Shown: piece by piece, positions 1 to 10,787 of the stretch
Layout of the letters: every line of letters begins with the position of its first letter
Numbering within the stretch: the first letter of the stretch is position 1
From: Williamsia maris
Lineage (GTDB): Bacteria; Actinomycetota; Actinomycetes; Mycobacteriales; Mycobacteriaceae
Assembly (NCBI RefSeq): GCF_024171815.1
Contig: NZ_JAMTCJ010000003.1
Coordinates: 62,001 to 126,000 of the forward strand
Direction of reading: 5' to 3'
Length of the DNA: 64,000 nt
Translations under genes and position numbers: made by a program
The notes under the pieces: generated by a model
The model's database searches: none
Seen by the model: only the letters and a program-made list of their open reading frames with translations
Told to the model about the DNA's origin: nothing

Positions 1-124
1 CGTGGGTGCCGTGGCTGAAGTTCAGCCGCGCGACGTCCATCCCGCTCTCGACGAGTTCGCGGACTCCTTCGGCCGAATCGGTAGCAGGGCCGAGGGTGCA
101 GACAATCTTTGTACGGCGATTCAC
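1..124 (-). CDS. pyk: Pyruvate kinase, N-terminal fragment (runs off the window)
   Basis: Reading the minus strand from a GTG at 124 gives 41 residues that match the start of bacterial pyruvate kinases: [12 protein letters not shown] (first strand of the TIM barrel) and [12 protein letters not shown] (substrate and metal loop). Pyruvate kinase converts phosphoenolpyruvate and ADP to pyruvate and ATP at the end of glycolysis, in the cytoplasm. The rest of the gene, about 430 codons, lies beyond base 1. In M. tuberculosis pykA also follows lgt, so the neighbourhood agrees. There is no clear Shine-Dalgarno before the GTG, but a TAGGCT hexamer ends 7 nt upstream, which fits a leaderless transcript. 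It is divided from gltD by 94 nt and is transcribed in the same direction. Confidence 0.88.
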   Translation of the reverse strand, partial: MNRRTKIVCTLGPATDSAEGVRELVESGMDVARLNFSHGTH

Positions 125-131
125 CGTTGCG

Positions 132-137
132 AGCCTA
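132..137 (-). promoter_or_regulatory. Candidate -10 element for pyk (leaderless start)
   Basis: TAGGCT on the minus strand ends 7 nt before the GTG start of pyk. That spacing puts the transcription start at or next to the start codon, as in the leaderless mRNAs common in Mycobacteriales. No convincing -35 hexamer was seen. Inference from spacing only. Confidence 0.4.
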
Positions 138-218
138 GTCGTCCGTCGCGGGCATCTCCATCACTCCACCGAGTTGTCACCGCGTGTGCACATCCGCGAA
201 CCCACCGATGGCCCGTTC

Positions 219-1721
219 TCATCGCACCGACAGCGGCACCGCGTCGGGGTGGACCGGCGCGGGCAGATCGGAGGCGCCCATGAGGAAGACGTCGACACCC
301 CGCGCGGCGGCCCGGCCCTCGGCGATGGCCCACACCACCAGCGAGGCACCGCGATGGGCGTCGCCGCAGACGAACACGCCGTCCGCCGCGGTCCCCCAGT
401 CGTCGCCACACGGCACGGTGTGCCTGCGGTCGAGTTCGACCCCGAGGTCGGTGAGCAGAGCCGAGTGCTCGACGCCGGTGAAACCGATCGCGAACAACGC
501 CATGTCGCAGGGGATCTCGAACTCGTCGGCCACCGGGACGATCGATCGTTTCCCGGTGTCGTCGCGGCGGACCTCGACCTCGGCCAGCACCAGATGGGTG
601 ACGTGACCGGAGCTGTCGCCGCGGAACCGTTGCACCGCAACCTGATATCGACGCTCGCCGCCCTCGGCGTGCGATGACGAGGTCCGCATCACCAGCGGCC
701 AGGTCGGCCACGGGGACACCCCGTCGTCCCGATTGGCGGGTAGTTCGGGGTTGTAGTCGAGTTGGGTGACCGACCGTGCGCCCTGACGGTGCGCGGTGCC
801 CAGGCAGTCGGCGCCGGTGTCGCCGCCGCCGATGATCACGACGTTCTTGCCGTGCGCCGAGACGGTGGTCGGTCCGTCACCCTCGCATTCACGGTTGGCG
901 GGCACGAGATGTTCCATCGCGAGGTGGACCCCCGTCAGCTCCCGGCCGGGCACGGGGTTGTCGCGGGCATCCAGGGCCCCCACCGCGAGCACGACCGCGT
1001 CGTGGCGGTCGCGCAGTTCGCTGACACTCAGATCGACGCCCACCTCGCATCCGGTCTGGAATTCTGTTCCCTCGGCCCGCATCTGCGCCAGCCGGCGGTC
1101 GATGTCGGACTTCTGCAGCTTGTACTCCGGGATGCCGTAGCGCAGCAGTCCACCCAGCCGGTCGTCACGTTCGTAGACGGTGACGTCGTGCCCGGCACGG
1201 GTCAGCTGTTGCGCGGCGGCGAGGCCGGCCGGTCCCGATCCGACGACACCGACCGAACGGCCTGATCGGACCGCGGGGATCTTGGGTTCGACGCCACCGT
1301 CGCGCCAGGCGGTCTCGGCGATCGTCTTCTCGATCCGCTTGATCGTGACGCTGCCGCCGGTGGTCTTCTCCGAGATCGACAGCACGCAGGCCGACTCGCA
1401 GGGCGCCGGACAGATCTTGCCGGTGAACTCCGGGAAGTTGTTCGTCGCGTGCAGCCGTTCGCTCGCGGCGTCCCACCGGTCGCGACGGACGAGGTCGTTC
1501 CATTCCGGGATGAGATTGCCCAGTGGGCAGCCCGCGGTCCCCGAGTGACAGAACGGGATCCCGCAGTCCATGCACCGGCGCGCCTGACCGGCGACCTCGA
1601 TCCGCAGTTGCAGCGGGTCGTGGTCGATGTAGACGTCGTCCCAGTCCCGGACGCGGTCCGCGGCCGGGCGCGCCCGGTCCTCGACCTTGTCGACGTTGAG
1701 AAATCCACGCGGGTCAGCCAC
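219..1721 (-). CDS. gltD: Glutamate synthase [NADPH] small (beta) subunit
   Basis: This is the beta subunit of NADPH-GOGAT, which takes electrons from NADPH through FAD and iron-sulfur clusters to the large subunit for making glutamate from glutamine and 2-oxoglutarate. At 500 aa it has the usual length. The N-terminal ferredoxin-like domain carries the cluster cysteines CMDCGIPFC (residues 50-58), C65, and CPAPCESAC (104-112). A first dinucleotide fold GSGPAG (161-166) binds FAD, and a second, GGGDTGADC (near 290), binds NADPH. The start overlaps the end of gltB by 8 nt, so the two subunits are co-translated from one mRNA. Nothing looks broken. Confidence 0.96.
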   Translation of the reverse strand: MADPRGFLNVDKVEDRARPAADRVRDWDDVYIDHDPLQLRIEVAGQARRCMDCGIPFCHSGTAGCPLGNLIPEWNDLVRRDRWDAASERLHATNNFPEFTGKICPAPCESACVLSISEKTTGGSVTIKRIEKTIAETAWRDGGVEPKIPAVRSGRSVGVVGSGPAGLAAAQQLTRAGHDVTVYERDDRLGGLLRYGIPEYKLQKSDIDRRLAQMRAEGTEFQTGCEVGVDLSVSELRDRHDAVVLAVGALDARDNPVPGRELTGVHLAMEHLVPANRECEGDGPTTVSAHGKNVVIIGGGDTGADCLGTAHRQGARSVTQLDYNPELPANRDDGVSPWPTWPLVMRTSSSHAEGGERRYQVAVQRFRGDSSGHVTHLVLAEVEVRRDDTGKRSIVPVADEFEIPCDMALFAIGFTGVEHSALLTDLGVELDRRHTVPCGDDWGTAADGVFVCGDAHRGASLVVWAIAEGRAAARGVDVFLMGASDLPAPVHPDAVPLSVR

Positions 1722-4700
1722 GAGCCGCCTCCATGATCGCCGAGTCGACGTCGCGCCCTTCGGCCCTGGCCATCCGGGCGGCGTCGAGCACTCGTTGGTA
1801 GTCGGTCGGCATCACCTTGGTGAAGGCCAGGCACCGGCGTGGCCAGTCGGCCAGAATCGACGCCCCGACCGCGGAACCGGTCAGGTCGGTGTGTTCGGTG
1901 ATCCGCTCCCGCAGCCACGTCAGGTCGTCGGGATCGGGACGCTGCAGGTCGACCATCGCGTGGTTGACCTTCGACGGATCGAGGTCGTACACGTAGGCGA
2001 TACCCCCGGACATACCCGCGGCCAGGTTGCGGCCGGTGGGCCCGAGGATCACCACCCGTCCCCCGGTCATGTACTCACAGGCGTGATCACCCACGCCCTC
2101 GACCACCGCCACCGCCCCGGAGTTGCGGACCGAGAACCGTTCGCCGACGCGTCCGCGCAGGAACACCTCCCCCGAGGTGGCGCCGTAGAGCAGCGTGTTG
2201 CCCGCGATCACCTGGTCCTCGGCGATGTAGGTCGCGCCCGGACCGGGTCGCACGATCACCCGACCGCCGCAGATCCCCTTGCCCACGTAGTCGTTGGCGT
2301 CGCCCTGCAGGTCGATGGTGATGCCGGGTGGCAGAAACGCGCCCAGGGATTGTCCGGCCGAGCCGGTCAGCAGGACGGTGATCGTGTCCGGGGCCAGCCC
2401 GGCCGCGCCGTAGCGGCGGGTGACCTCCGCACCGAGCAGGGTGCCGACGGTGCGGTTGACGTTGCGCACGGGCAACTCGAGGGTGACCGGGTGTGCATCC
2501 TCGAGGGCACCCTCGGCGAGCTGGATCAGCGTCTGGTCGAGGGCCTTGGCGAGTCCGTGCTCCTGTCCGGTGATCCGACGTCGCGAGCCGGTCACCTCCG
2601 GCATCGCGAAGATCGGGGTGAGGTCGATCCCCTTGCTCTTCCAGTGCGCCACCCCGTCGGCGGTGTGCAACGCGTCGGCGCGGCCGATCGCCTCGTCGAG
2701 GGTGCGGAACCCCAGCCTGGCCAGGTGCTCGCGCACGTCCTGGGCGATGAAGCGGAAGAAGGTGACGATGTGCTCGGCCTGACCGGTGAACCGTGCCCGC
2801 AGCATCGGGTTCTGGGTCGCGACCCCGACCGGGCAGGTGTCGAGGTGGCAGACGCGCATCATGATGCACCCGGCCACGATGAGCGGCGCGGTGGAGAACC
2901 CGTACTCCTCGGCACCGAGCAGGGCGGCGATCATCACGTCACGTCCGGTGCGCAGCGCGCCGTCGCACTGCACGGTGATCCGGTCGCGTAACCCGTTGAG
3001 CATCAACGTCTGCTGGGCGTCGGCCAGGCCGATCTCCCACGGCGTGCCCGCGTGTTTGAGCGAGGTCAACGGCGATGCGCCGGTGCCGCCGTCGTGACCG
3101 GAGATGAGCACGACGTCGGCGTGCGCCTTGGACACGCCGGCGGCGACGGTGCCCACACCGACCGCGCTGACCAGCTTGACGTGGATGCGCGCGTCGGAGT
3201 TGGCGTTCTTCAGGTCGTGGATGAGCTGGGCGAGGTCCTCGATCGAGTAGATGTCGTGATGCGGGGGCGGCGAGATGAGCGCGACGCCGGGCGTGGAGTG
3301 CCGGGTCTTGGCGATCCACGGGTACACCTTGTAGGCCGGTAACTGGCCTCCCTCACCGGGTTTCGCGCCCTGCGCCATCTTGATCTGGATGTCGGTGGCG
3401 TTGGTGAGGTAGTCGCTGGTGACGCCGAACCGTCCGGACGCGACCTGCTTGACCGCGCTGCGTCGTCGGGGGTCGTAGAGGCGATCGGTGTCCTCTCCGC
3501 CCTCGCCGGAGTTCGATCGGCCGCCGATGCTGTTCATCGCGATGGCGATCGTCTCGTGCGCCTCGGCGGAGATCGACCCGTAGCTCATCGCCCCGGTGTT
3601 GAAGCGGGTCATGATCGACTCGATCGACTCGACCTCGTGGATCGGTACCGGGTCCCGGTCGCCGGAAGCGAAGTCGAAGAGACCGCGCAGCGTCCCACCC
3701 TCGGCGGAGAGTCGGTTGACCTCGTCGCTGTACCGGCGATAGACCTCCTCCTTGCCGCTGACGGTCGCGTGCTGCAGCAGGAAGACCGTCTCCGGGGTGA
3801 ACAGGTGCAGTTCGCCCTCGCGCCGGTACTGGTACTCGCCGCCGACCTCGAGTCGCCGGTGGACCTGCTCGGTCGGGTTGTCCGGGAACGCGCGGCGGTG
3901 CCGGATGGCGACCTCCTCGGCGAGTTCGTCGAGCCCGACGCCCTCGATCCGCGACACGGTCCGGGTGAAGTACTCGTCGATCAGGGATCGCGACAGGCCC
4001 ACGGCCTCGAAACACTGTGCGCCGGTGTAGGAACTGACCGTCGAGATGCCCATCTTGCTCATCACCTTGAGCACGCCCTTGCCGAGCGCCTGCAGGTAGT
4101 TGCGCACCGCCGCGGTGGCGGGCACACCGGTGAGTTCGCCCTCGCGGATGAGGTCCTCGATGGACTCGAAGGCGAGGTAGGGGTTGACCGCGGCCGCCCC
4201 GAAACCGATGAGCAACGCGAGGTGGTGGACCTCTCGGGCGTCACCGGTCTCGACCACCAGCGCCACCTGCGTCCGCTGCTTGGTGCGCACCAGATGGTGG
4301 TGGACAGCCGACACGGCAAGCAGCGACGGGATCGGGGCGTGGTCGGGATCGGACTCGCGGTCGCTGATCACCAGGGTGGCGTGGCCGTCGGCGATCGCCG
4401 CGCTCGCGCGGACCCGGAGGTCGTCGAGCGCGTGTGCCAACGCCTCCCCGCCACCGGTGACGTCGAAGTGCGCCCGCAACACCTTGGCCGCCAGGCCACG
4501 GTGGTTGCCGTCGTCGTTGATATGCACGATCTTGGCGAGCTCGTCGTTGTCGAGCACGGGCCACGGCAGCACGATCTGGCGACACGACGCCGCGGTGGGC
4601 TCGAGCAGGTTGTGCTCGGGACCCATGACGCGGGCCATCGATGTCACGATCTCCTCGCGGATCGCGTCCAGCGGCGGGTTGGTGACCTGCGCGAACAGTT

Positions 4701-6282
4701 CGACGAAGTAGTCGTAGAGGAGCCGGGACCGACGGGACAGGACCGCCACCGGGGTGTCGGTGCCCATCGACCCGAGGGGCTCGGTGCCGCCCGCGGCCAT
4801 GGGCGTCAGCAGGACGCGCAGGTCCTCCTCGGTGTAGCCGAATGACACCTGCCTGCGCACCACCGACTCGTGCGTCGGGACGAACCGGGGGCGGTCGGGC
4901 AGGGTCGCGATCTCGAGCAGTCCGGCGTGCAGCCACTCGGCGTACGGCTGCGCGTCGATGAGGTCGGCCTTGACCTCCTCGTCGGGCACGATGCGTCCGG
5001 CCGCGGTGTCGACGAGGAACATCTTCCCCGGCTCCAGCCGCCCCTTGGACACCACCTGTTCGGTGGGGATCTCCAGAACGCCGGCCTCCGACGCGAGGAT
5101 CACCCGTCCGGTGGTGGTGTGCCACCACCGCCCAGGACGCAGACCGTTGCGGTCGAGGACCGCCCCGACCACGGTGCCGTCGGTGAAGGTGACGCAGGCG
5201 GGGCCGTCCCAGGCCTCCATCAACGACCCGTGGAACTGGCAGAAGGCACGTCGATCCGGGTCCATGTCCGCGACGTTCTCCCACGCCTCGGGGACCATCA
5301 TCATCACGCTGTGCGGCACGCTGCGTCCCCCGAGGTGCAGCAACTCGAGGACCTCATCGAGCGACGCCGAGTCCGACGCCTCCGGGGTGCAGATCGGGAA
5401 CAGCCTGCGCAGATCGCCCGGGATGAGGTCGCTCGCGAGCATCGCCTCGCGGGCCCGCATCCGGTTGCGGTTGCCACGCACGGTGTTGATCTCACCGTTG
5501 TGGGCGATGAAGCGGAACGGGTGCGCCAGCGGCCACGAGGGAAAGGTGTTGGTGGAGAACCGTGAGTGCACGATCGCGATGGCACTCTGACACCGCTCGT
5601 CGCGCAGGTCTGGATAGAACGCGGGCAACTGCGAGGTGGTGAGCATGCCCTTGTAGGTGATGGTGCGCGAGGACAACGACGCGATGTAGATTCCGCTGCC
5701 GTCACCGGCGATCTCGTCGGTCATCTGCTCTGCCCTTTTGCGCAGCGGGTACACCGCGCGGTCGAGATGGATCCCGGCCAGCGGGCGGCCGTCGGTGTCG
5801 GACGCGGAGACGAAGAGCTGGGACATGAACGGCATGCATCCGCGGGCGGTGGCCCCCACGTCGGCGAGGTCGGGATCGATCGGCAGTTCCCGCCAACCGA
5901 GGACGGTGACCCCCTCCTCGTCGGCGATCGCGGCGATCCGGGCGTAGGCCACCTCGCGCGCGGTCTCGTCGACCGGGAGGAAACAGACGCCGGCGGCGTA
6001 GGTGTGGGTGCCGTCGTCGGCCGGGAGCGGGAGGTCGAGATCGGTGACCGCGCGCAGCAACTCGTCCGGCAACTGGATCAGGATGCCTGCGCCGTCACCG
6101 CTGGTGACCTCGGCGCCGGCGGCACCGCGGTGATCGAGGTTCTCCAGGGCCAGCAGGCCGTCGGCGACCACTCCGTTGGATCGGCGGCCGTGGATGTCGC
6201 AGACCATGGCGACGCCGCACGAATCGGATTCGAGATCGGGGTCGTACAACCCCTGGGCATCGGGCAGCGCTGAGAACAACAC
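1714..6282 (-). CDS. gltB: Glutamate synthase [NADPH] large (alpha) subunit
   Basis: Large subunit of glutamate synthase: an N-terminal class II glutaminase releases ammonia from glutamine, which is tunnelled to an FMN TIM barrel and added to 2-oxoglutarate. The start chosen is the GTG at 6282, because GGAGG sits 6 nt before it. An ATG 42 codons upstream has no conserved sequence after it. With this start the protein has 1522 aa and the nucleophile cysteine of the glutaminase (SCGVAM) is residue 22, so a short propeptide would be removed as in other GltB proteins. The cluster motif [13 protein letters not shown] for the 3Fe-4S centre and the C-terminal GXGXG-type beta-helix are present. Forms an operon with gltD. 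Confidence 0.96.
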   Translation of the reverse strand: MLFSALPDAQGLYDPDLESDSCGVAMVCDIHGRRSNGVVADGLLALENLDHRGAAGAEVTSGDGAGILIQLPDELLRAVTDLDLPLPADDGTHTYAAGVCFLPVDETAREVAYARIAAIADEEGVTVLGWRELPIDPDLADVGATARGCMPFMSQLFVSASDTDGRPLAGIHLDRAVYPLRKRAEQMTDEIAGDGSGIYIASLSSRTITYKGMLTTSQLPAFYPDLRDERCQSAIAIVHSRFSTNTFPSWPLAHPFRFIAHNGEINTVRGNRNRMRAREAMLASDLIPGDLRRLFPICTPEASDSASLDEVLELLHLGGRSVPHSVMMMVPEAWENVADMDPDRRAFCQFHGSLMEAWDGPACVTFTDGTVVGAVLDRNGLRPGRWWHTTTGRVILASEAGVLEIPTEQVVSKGRLEPGKMFLVDTAAGRIVPDEEVKADLIDAQPYAEWLHAGLLEIATLPDRPRFVPTHESVVRRQVSFGYTEEDLRVLLTPMAAGGTEPLGSMGTDTPVAVLSRRSRLLYDYFVELFAQVTNPPLDAIREEIVTSMARVMGPEHNLLEPTAASCRQIVLPWPVLDNDELAKIVHINDDGNHRGLAAKVLRAHFDVTGGGEALAHALDDLRVRASAAIADGHATLVISDRESDPDHAPIPSLLAVSAVHHHLVRTKQRTQVALVVETGDAREVHHLALLIGFGAAAVNPYLAFESIEDLIREGELTGVPATAAVRNYLQALGKGVLKVMSKMGISTVSSYTGAQCFEAVGLSRSLIDEYFTRTVSRIEGVGLDELAEEVAIRHRRAFPDNPTEQVHRRLEVGGEYQYRREGELHLFTPETVFLLQHATVSGKEEVYRRYSDEVNRLSAEGGTLRGLFDFASGDRDPVPIHEVESIESIMTRFNTGAMSYGSISAEAHETIAIAMNSIGGRSNSGEGGEDTDRLYDPRRRSAVKQVASGRFGVTSDYLTNATDIQIKMAQGAKPGEGGQLPAYKVYPWIAKTRHSTPGVALISPPPHHDIYSIEDLAQLIHDLKNANSDARIHVKLVSAVGVGTVAAGVSKAHADVVLISGHDGGTGASPLTSLKHAGTPWEIGLADAQQTLMLNGLRDRITVQCDGALRTGRDVMIAALLGAEEYGFSTAPLIVAGCIMMRVCHLDTCPVGVATQNPMLRARFTGQAEHIVTFFRFIAQDVREHLARLGFRTLDEAIGRADALHTADGVAHWKSKGIDLTPIFAMPEVTGSRRRITGQEHGLAKALDQTLIQLAEGALEDAHPVTLELPVRNVNRTVGTLLGAEVTRRYGAAGLAPDTITVLLTGSAGQSLGAFLPPGITIDLQGDANDYVGKGICGGRVIVRPGPGATYIAEDQVIAGNTLLYGATSGEVFLRGRVGERFSVRNSGAVAVVEGVGDHACEYMTGGRVVILGPTGRNLAAGMSGGIAYVYDLDPSKVNHAMVDLQRPDPDDLTWLRERITEHTDLTGSAVGASILADWPRRCLAFTKVMPTDYQRVLDAARMARAEGRDVDSAIMEAARG

Positions 6283-6404
6283 GGGAAACCTCCACGATTC
6301 CCGGTCCGCGACGGGACCGGACCAGGCAGGGTCCTCAGGACAGCACTGGCCCGTGGGGGAAAGATCGGCGCGTCCGTTCACCGGTCGCGCGAGCCCTGAT
6401 GTTA
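6283..6404 (-). promoter_or_regulatory. gltB leader with hairpin and candidate -10
   Basis: The minus strand has TAACAT at 6404-6399, a fair -10 hexamer, giving a leader of roughly 110 nt before the gltB GTG. No good -35 is seen. Inside the leader, 6301-6307 (CCGGTCC) pairs with 6314-6320 (GGACCGG) around a 6-nt loop, and GTCCT/AGGAC form a second small hairpin near 6331-6341. A perfect GGAGG ribosome binding site lies at 6293-6289. A regulatory role for the hairpins is only a suggestion. Confidence 0.35.
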
Positions 6405-6405
6405 A

Positions 6406-6430
6406 CACCGCCCATACGGCGAGGGCGGTG
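6406..6430 (-). terminator. Candidate terminator after lgt
   Basis: CACCGCCC (6406-6413) and GGGCGGTG (6423-6430) are perfect 8-bp arms around a 9-nt loop, starting 27 nt after the lgt stop codon. No U tract follows, which is usual for actinobacterial terminators. It also lies just upstream of the suggested gltB -10 and could be an operator instead. Confidence 0.4.
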
Positions 6431-6456
6431 CGTGCGAACCGTCACCGACGAGGGCG

Positions 6457-7647
6457 CTACGAGGTGGAGCGCGGCTCGTCGTCGGTGGTCGGCGTGGTCG
6501 CGTCGGCGTCCTCGGCGTCGGGCGGGGTGTCCTTCGTGGTGGACACCGCGGCCTCGTCCGGTGCGGCGCCCTCGGTGGGCACCGCGCCCTCGGCAGCCGG
6601 CACAGCCGTGTCCGACGTGGGTGGGTCGGCGTCGGACCCGCTGTCGACCACCGGCGCATCGTCGACAGCGGTGGTGTCGTCCCGGGTGGTGTCGTCCCGG
6701 GTGGTCTCGTCTGGGGTCGTATCGTCCGGGGTCGTGTCGTCTGGGGCGTCGGTCTCATCAGCCACCGGCGCCCGTCCGTCCCGATAGATCTCGGTCTCCG
6801 ACTCCCGCCCCTTGCGCGCCAGCACGATGTAGGCGACGGCGCACAGGAAGACGATGCCCGCGGTGAAGACGTTGATGCGGACCCCGAAGATGTGCGTGGC
6901 CGCGTCCTCACGCAGCAACTCGATGCCGAAGCGGCCGAGGCAGTAGCCCGCGACGTATCCGGCGAACAACCGTCCGTGGCCGATCCGGAAGCGGCGGTCG
7001 ACGACCACCAGTGCGACGACGACGAGGACGTTCCAGAGCAGTTCGTAGAGGAACGTCGGCTGCACGACGTCGACGACGGTGCCGGTGGACTTCCCGTCGA
7101 TCAAGCCGGGTCCGACGTTGCCGTTGGCGTCGACGCGCTCGAAGATCTGCAGACCCCAGGGCAGGTCGGTGTGCGCTCCGTAGAGCTCCTGGTTGAAGTA
7201 GTTGCCGAGCCGACCGATGGCCTGCGCCAACAGGATCGGCGGTCCGATGGCGTCGCCCCACGCCGGGAGTCTGATCCCCGCGCGGCGGGCACCGATCCAG
7301 GCTCCGACCGCGCCGAACGCGACCGCACCCCAGATCCCGAGGCCGCCGTCCCAGATCTTGAGCGCGTCGATCGGCGCCTTGGGACCGTCGCCGAAGTAGG
7401 TCCGCCAGTCGGTGGCGAGGTGATAGAGCCGACCGCCGACGAGGCCGAACGGGACCGCCCAGATGGCGATGTCGAGGACCTCGCCGTCGCGACCGCCACG
7501 GGCCTGCCATCGACGATTGCCCCACACGACCGCAACGATGATGCCCGCGATGATGCAGAGCGCGTAGGCGCGGAGCGGGAAGGAACCGAGGTACCAGACG
7601 CCTTGTGAGGGACTCGGGATGTAGGCCAGGACGGTCGGGTCGGTCAC
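6457..7647 (-). CDS. lgt: Prolipoprotein diacylglyceryl transferase with long acidic C-terminal tail
   Basis: Lgt moves a diacylglyceryl group from phosphatidylglycerol to the lipobox cysteine of prelipoproteins at the cytoplasmic membrane. Several membrane segments are visible, together with the Lgt signature IGRLGNYFNQELYG (144-157) and GGRLYH (71-76). The catalytic part ends near residue 290. The last 107 residues are a low-complexity acidic tail rich in D, T, P and A, part of it written as five-residue units of the TPDDT/TRDDT type encoded by a 15-bp DNA repeat. Such C-terminal extensions are known in mycobacterial Lgt; their role is not known. The ATG overlaps the trpA stop by 4 nt, so lgt is the last gene of the trp run. 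Confidence 0.96.
   Translation of the reverse strand: MTDPTVLAYIPSPSQGVWYLGSFPLRAYALCIIAGIIVAVVWGNRRWQARGGRDGEVLDIAIWAVPFGLVGGRLYHLATDWRTYFGDGPKAPIDALKIWDGGLGIWGAVAFGAVGAWIGARRAGIRLPAWGDAIGPPILLAQAIGRLGNYFNQELYGAHTDLPWGLQIFERVDANGNVGPGLIDGKSTGTVVDVVQPTFLYELLWNVLVVVALVVVDRRFRIGHGRLFAGYVAGYCLGRFGIELLREDAATHIFGVRINVFTAGIVFLCAVAYIVLARKGRESETEIYRDGRAPVADETDAPDDTTPDDTTPDETTRDDTTRDDTTAVDDAPVVDSGSDADPPTSDTAVPAAEGAVPTEGAAPDEAAVSTTKDTPPDAEDADATTPTTDDEPRSTS
6674..6748. repeat. 15-bp tandem repeat, five units, inside the lgt tail
   Basis: Five head-to-tail 15-bp units start at 6674, 6689, 6704, 6719 and 6734. The first two are identical (GTGTCGTCCCGGGTG on the plus strand); the others differ at up to four positions and the last is incomplete at its edge. 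The unit length is a multiple of three, so copy-number change would alter only the length of the acidic tail of Lgt. Confidence 0.9.
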
Positions 7648-8456
7648 CGTGTCACAGTAGCCGAACGGACACCCTCGGCCAGCTCGGCCACCAGCGTCGT
7701 CAGGGCGTCGCCGCCCTCACTGACCGCGCTGACCAGAGCCGATCCGACGATGACACCGTCGGCGTAGGCGGCGATCTCCGCGGCCTGCTCACGACTGCGC
7801 ACACCCAGTCCGACGCCGATGGGGATGTCGGAGTGGGCGCGTACGCGGGAGCAGAGTTCGGGCGCGGCGTTGGAGACCGCGTCGCGTGCCCCGGTGACGC
7901 CCATGGTCGATGCCGCGTAGACGAACCCGCGGCTCGCCTGCGCGGTCATCGCCAGACGCTCCTCGGACGAGGACGGGGCGACGAGGAAGATCCGGTCGAG
8001 GTCATGCGTCTCGGCGGCGTTCAACCAGTCGTCGGCCTCTTCCGGGATCAGGTTCGGGGTGATCAGGCCGAGGCCACCGGAGGCGGCCAGGTCCCGGGAG
8101 AACGCGTCGACGCCGTAGCGCAGCACCGGGTTCCAGTAGGTCATGACGACCGGTGCGGCACCGGCGTCGGCGACGGTCTGGCATGCGGTGAACACGTCGG
8201 CGACGCGGACACCGGAGCGCAGCGCCACGTCGGCGGCGTTCTGGATGGTCGGTCCGTCCATGACCGGATCGGAGTAGGCGATGCCGAGTTCGACGATGTC
8301 GCATCCGGCGCTCACGAGGTCGCGCAGCAGCGACAACGAGGTGTCCAGATCGGGGAACCCGACCGGCAGGTACCCGATGAGCGTGCTGCGGTTCTCCGCA
8401 CGGGCGTCGGCGAAGACCGGTGCGAGACGCGAGGCGGTGGTGGGTGCGGGGTTCAT
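7644..8456 (-). CDS. trpA: Tryptophan synthase alpha subunit
   Basis: TrpA cleaves indole-3-glycerol phosphate to indole and glyceraldehyde-3-phosphate, passing indole to TrpB. The TIM barrel shows the typical active-site stretch ELGIAYSDPVMDGPTIQ (with Glu and Asp catalysts) and the phosphate-binding end GVGLGVRS. I place the start at the ATG 8456 (270 aa), which overlaps the trpB stop as TGATG. A further 23 codons upstream are open but are Arg-rich and not conserved. The stop overlaps the lgt start by 4 nt. Confidence 0.96.
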   Translation of the reverse strand: MNPAPTTASRLAPVFADARAENRSTLIGYLPVGFPDLDTSLSLLRDLVSAGCDIVELGIAYSDPVMDGPTIQNAADVALRSGVRVADVFTACQTVADAGAAPVVMTYWNPVLRYGVDAFSRDLAASGGLGLITPNLIPEEADDWLNAAETHDLDRIFLVAPSSSEERLAMTAQASRGFVYAASTMGVTGARDAVSNAAPELCSRVRAHSDIPIGVGLGVRSREQAAEIAAYADGVIVGSALVSAVSEGGDALTTLVAELAEGVRSATVTR

Positions 8457-9772
8457 CAGCGCAGCTCTCCCGTGTCGGCGGAGTCGGAGACCTCGGCTCC
8501 GGAGTCGTCGAGCAGACCGAACCAACGTGCGGCGGTGTCGACGTCCTTGTCACCGCGTCCGGACAGGTTCACCAGGATGATCGCGCCGTCCCCGAGTTCG
8601 GGCCCCAGGGTCAGCGCGCCGGCGATGGCGTGCGCGGATTCGATGGCCGGGATGATGCCCTCGGTTTTGGACAACAGCGAGAGGGCGTCCATGGCCTGCG
8701 AGTCGGTCACGGGACGGTACTCGGCGCGCCCGATCTCGAGCAGGTGTGCGTGCTCGGGCCCGACGCCCGGGTAGTCCAGGCCCGCCGAGATCGAGTGGGA
8801 CTCGGTGGTCTGTCCGTCCTCGTCCTGCAGGAGGTAGGAGTACGCCCCCTGGAACGCTCCGGGCGTGCCGCCACTGAATGTCGCGGCGTGCCTTCCGGTG
8901 TCGACGCCGTCACCGGCGGCCTCGTACCCGACCAGGCGGACATCGGTGTCGCCGATGAACGGGTGGAAGATGCCGATGGCGTTGGAGCCGCCGCCGACGC
9001 ACGCGACCACCGCGTCCGGGAGTCGCCCGGTCTGGTCCTGGATCTGCGCACGCGCCTCCATACCGACGATCCGCTGCAGGTCACGGACCATCAGCGGGAA
9101 CGGGTGCGGTCCGGCGGCGGTGCCGAAGCAGTAGTAGGTGTTGTGCGCGTTGGTCACCCAGTCGCGCATGGCCTCGTTGATGGCGTCCTTGAGGGTGGCC
9201 GAGCCGTTGTCGACGGCGACGACCGACGCGCCGAGCAACCGCATCCGCGCGACGTTGAGCGCCTGACGTTCGGTGTCGACGCGCCCCATGTAGACGATGC
9301 ACTCGAGACCGAGGAGCGCGCACGCGGTCGCCGTGGCGACACCGTGCTGTCCGGCGCCGGTCTCGGCGATGACGCGGGTCTTGCCCATGCGCTGCGCGAG
9401 CAGGGCCTGTCCCAGCACGTTGTTGATCTTGTGGGATCCGGTGTGGTTGAGGTCTTCCCGCTTGAGGAAGATGCGGGCGCCGCCCGCATGTGCACGCAGA
9501 CGCGTGGCCTCGAACAACGGCGATGGACGGCCGCTGTAGTCCTTCTGCAGACGGTCCAGTTCGGCGAGGAAGTCGTCGTCGGTGCGGATCTTCTCGAAGG
9601 TGGTGGTGACCTCGTCGATGACGCCCATCAGGGCCTCGGGGACGTGCCTGCCGCCGAACGAACCGAAGTAGCCCCGGGCGTCGGGGTCGGAGTCGGTCCG
9701 GGTGGACAGCCCCGCGCTCGCCGTGGGCAGCTCGGGGACGTCGATGCCGGGATGGGCGTGATCGGTCGTCAT
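8456..9772 (-). CDS. trpB: Tryptophan synthase beta subunit
   Basis: TrpB is the PLP enzyme that joins indole and serine to tryptophan. The lysine that binds PLP lies in HTGSHKINN, the PLP phosphate loop is [10 protein letters not shown], and the N-terminal [13 protein letters not shown] is the family signature. From the ATG at 9772 the protein has 438 aa, slightly longer than enteric TrpB through a variable N-terminus. Reading on upstream to 9973 gives only Arg-rich non-conserved sequence. No clear ribosome binding site precedes it, and it follows trpC by 43 nt. Confidence 0.96.
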   Translation of the reverse strand: MTTDHAHPGIDVPELPTASAGLSTRTDSDPDARGYFGSFGGRHVPEALMGVIDEVTTTFEKIRTDDDFLAELDRLQKDYSGRPSPLFEATRLRAHAGGARIFLKREDLNHTGSHKINNVLGQALLAQRMGKTRVIAETGAGQHGVATATACALLGLECIVYMGRVDTERQALNVARMRLLGASVVAVDNGSATLKDAINEAMRDWVTNAHNTYYCFGTAAGPHPFPLMVRDLQRIVGMEARAQIQDQTGRLPDAVVACVGGGSNAIGIFHPFIGDTDVRLVGYEAAGDGVDTGRHAATFSGGTPGAFQGAYSYLLQDEDGQTTESHSISAGLDYPGVGPEHAHLLEIGRAEYRPVTDSQAMDALSLLSKTEGIIPAIESAHAIAGALTLGPELGDGAIILVNLSGRGDKDVDTAARWFGLLDDSGAEVSDSADTGELR

Positions 9773-9815
9773 GCTCCCATGGTGCCCTGCTCGGGCCCCG
9801 ATATCGAAACCGCCG

Positions 9816-10634
9816 TCAGCGAACCGGCTTGGGGCACGACGGGTGCGTACCCGCGGTGACCAGCTCACGCACCGCGGCCCGCGGATCCCCGCTGGTGACC
9901 AAGCCCTCGCCCACCAGCACCGCATCCGCCCCTGCGCCCGCGTACGCGAGCAGGTCGGCGGTACCGCGGACACCAGACTCGGCGATTCGGATGGTCTCGG
10001 TCGGCAGTCCCGGCGCGATCCGGGCGAAGGTGTCGGTGTCGACCTCGAGGGTCTTGAGGTTGCGGGCGTTGACGCCGACGACCCGGGCGCCCGCCTGCAA
10101 CGCGCGGTCTGCCTCCTCCTCGGTGTGGACCTCGACGAGCGCGGTCATGCCGAGGGACTCCGTGCGGTCGAGCAACGAGGCCAGCACGTTCTGTTCCAGG
10201 GCCGCGACGATCAGCAGGATCACGTCGGCACCGTGCGCGCGGGCCTCGTGGATCTGGTACGGACCGACGATGAAATCCTTACGGAGAACCGGGATGTCGA
10301 CGGCCGCGCGGACCGCGTCCAGATCGTCGAGCGAACCCCCGAAACGACGCTCCTCGGTCAGGACGCTGATCATGCGGGCGCCGCCGCTCTCGTAGGCCTT
10401 GGCCAGCGCGGCGGGGTCGGCGATGTTGGCGAGCGCTCCGCGGGAGGGGCTGGCGCGCTTGACCTCTGCGATGACACCGATCCCGGTCTCGCGCAGGGCG
10501 GCATTGGCGTCGATGGGCGCTTTCGCGGCGGCGGCCGCGGCCTTGACGGCGGCGAAGTCGAGACGCGCCTCACGGGCGGCGACATCGGCTTTCACACCGT
10601 CGATGATCGAGTCGAGGACTGTCGGGGTGTTCAT
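9816..10634 (-). CDS. trpC: Indole-3-glycerol phosphate synthase
   Basis: TrpC closes the indole ring from 1-(2-carboxyphenylamino)-1-deoxyribulose 5-phosphate. Hallmarks are [13 protein letters not shown] (catalytic Glu and Lys), [13 protein letters not shown] (second catalytic Lys), [18 protein letters not shown] and AESGV. The ATG at 10634 is chosen because AAGGGGA lies about 10 nt upstream; the longer reading to 10709 adds 25 variable residues. This is a single-function TrpC: no phosphoribosylanthranilate isomerase domain is fused. In Mycobacteriales PriA (hisA, in this window) supplies the isomerase activity. Confidence 0.95.
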   Translation of the reverse strand: MNTPTVLDSIIDGVKADVAAREARLDFAAVKAAAAAAKAPIDANAALRETGIGVIAEVKRASPSRGALANIADPAALAKAYESGGARMISVLTEERRFGGSLDDLDAVRAAVDIPVLRKDFIVGPYQIHEARAHGADVILLIVAALEQNVLASLLDRTESLGMTALVEVHTEEEADRALQAGARVVGVNARNLKTLEVDTDTFARIAPGLPTETIRIAESGVRGTADLLAYAGAGADAVLVGEGLVTSGDPRAAVRELVTAGTHPSCPKPVR

Positions 10635-10787
10635 GTCTGCGCGGTCCCCTTCCGGCGGTGTCCGGGTCGAACCGTCGTCGTCGCGCTGACTCGATTCGAT
10701 CGTCGGCATGCCGACTGATTTGGTATGCGACGAAGAGTAGCCCGCTCAGGCGTACGAGCCTCGATCGGGGTCGATGGCACCCCGCGC

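Noticed and set aside
6-677. 223-codon plus-strand open frame over the end of gltD
   Set aside because: It is antisense to gltD and to the pyk start, both of which have unmistakable motifs. It has no conserved domain and reflects high GC.
6283-6408. 42-codon N-terminal extension of gltB
   Set aside because: A GTG with a perfect GGAGG stands at 6282 and places the nucleophile cysteine near the N-terminus as in other GltB proteins.
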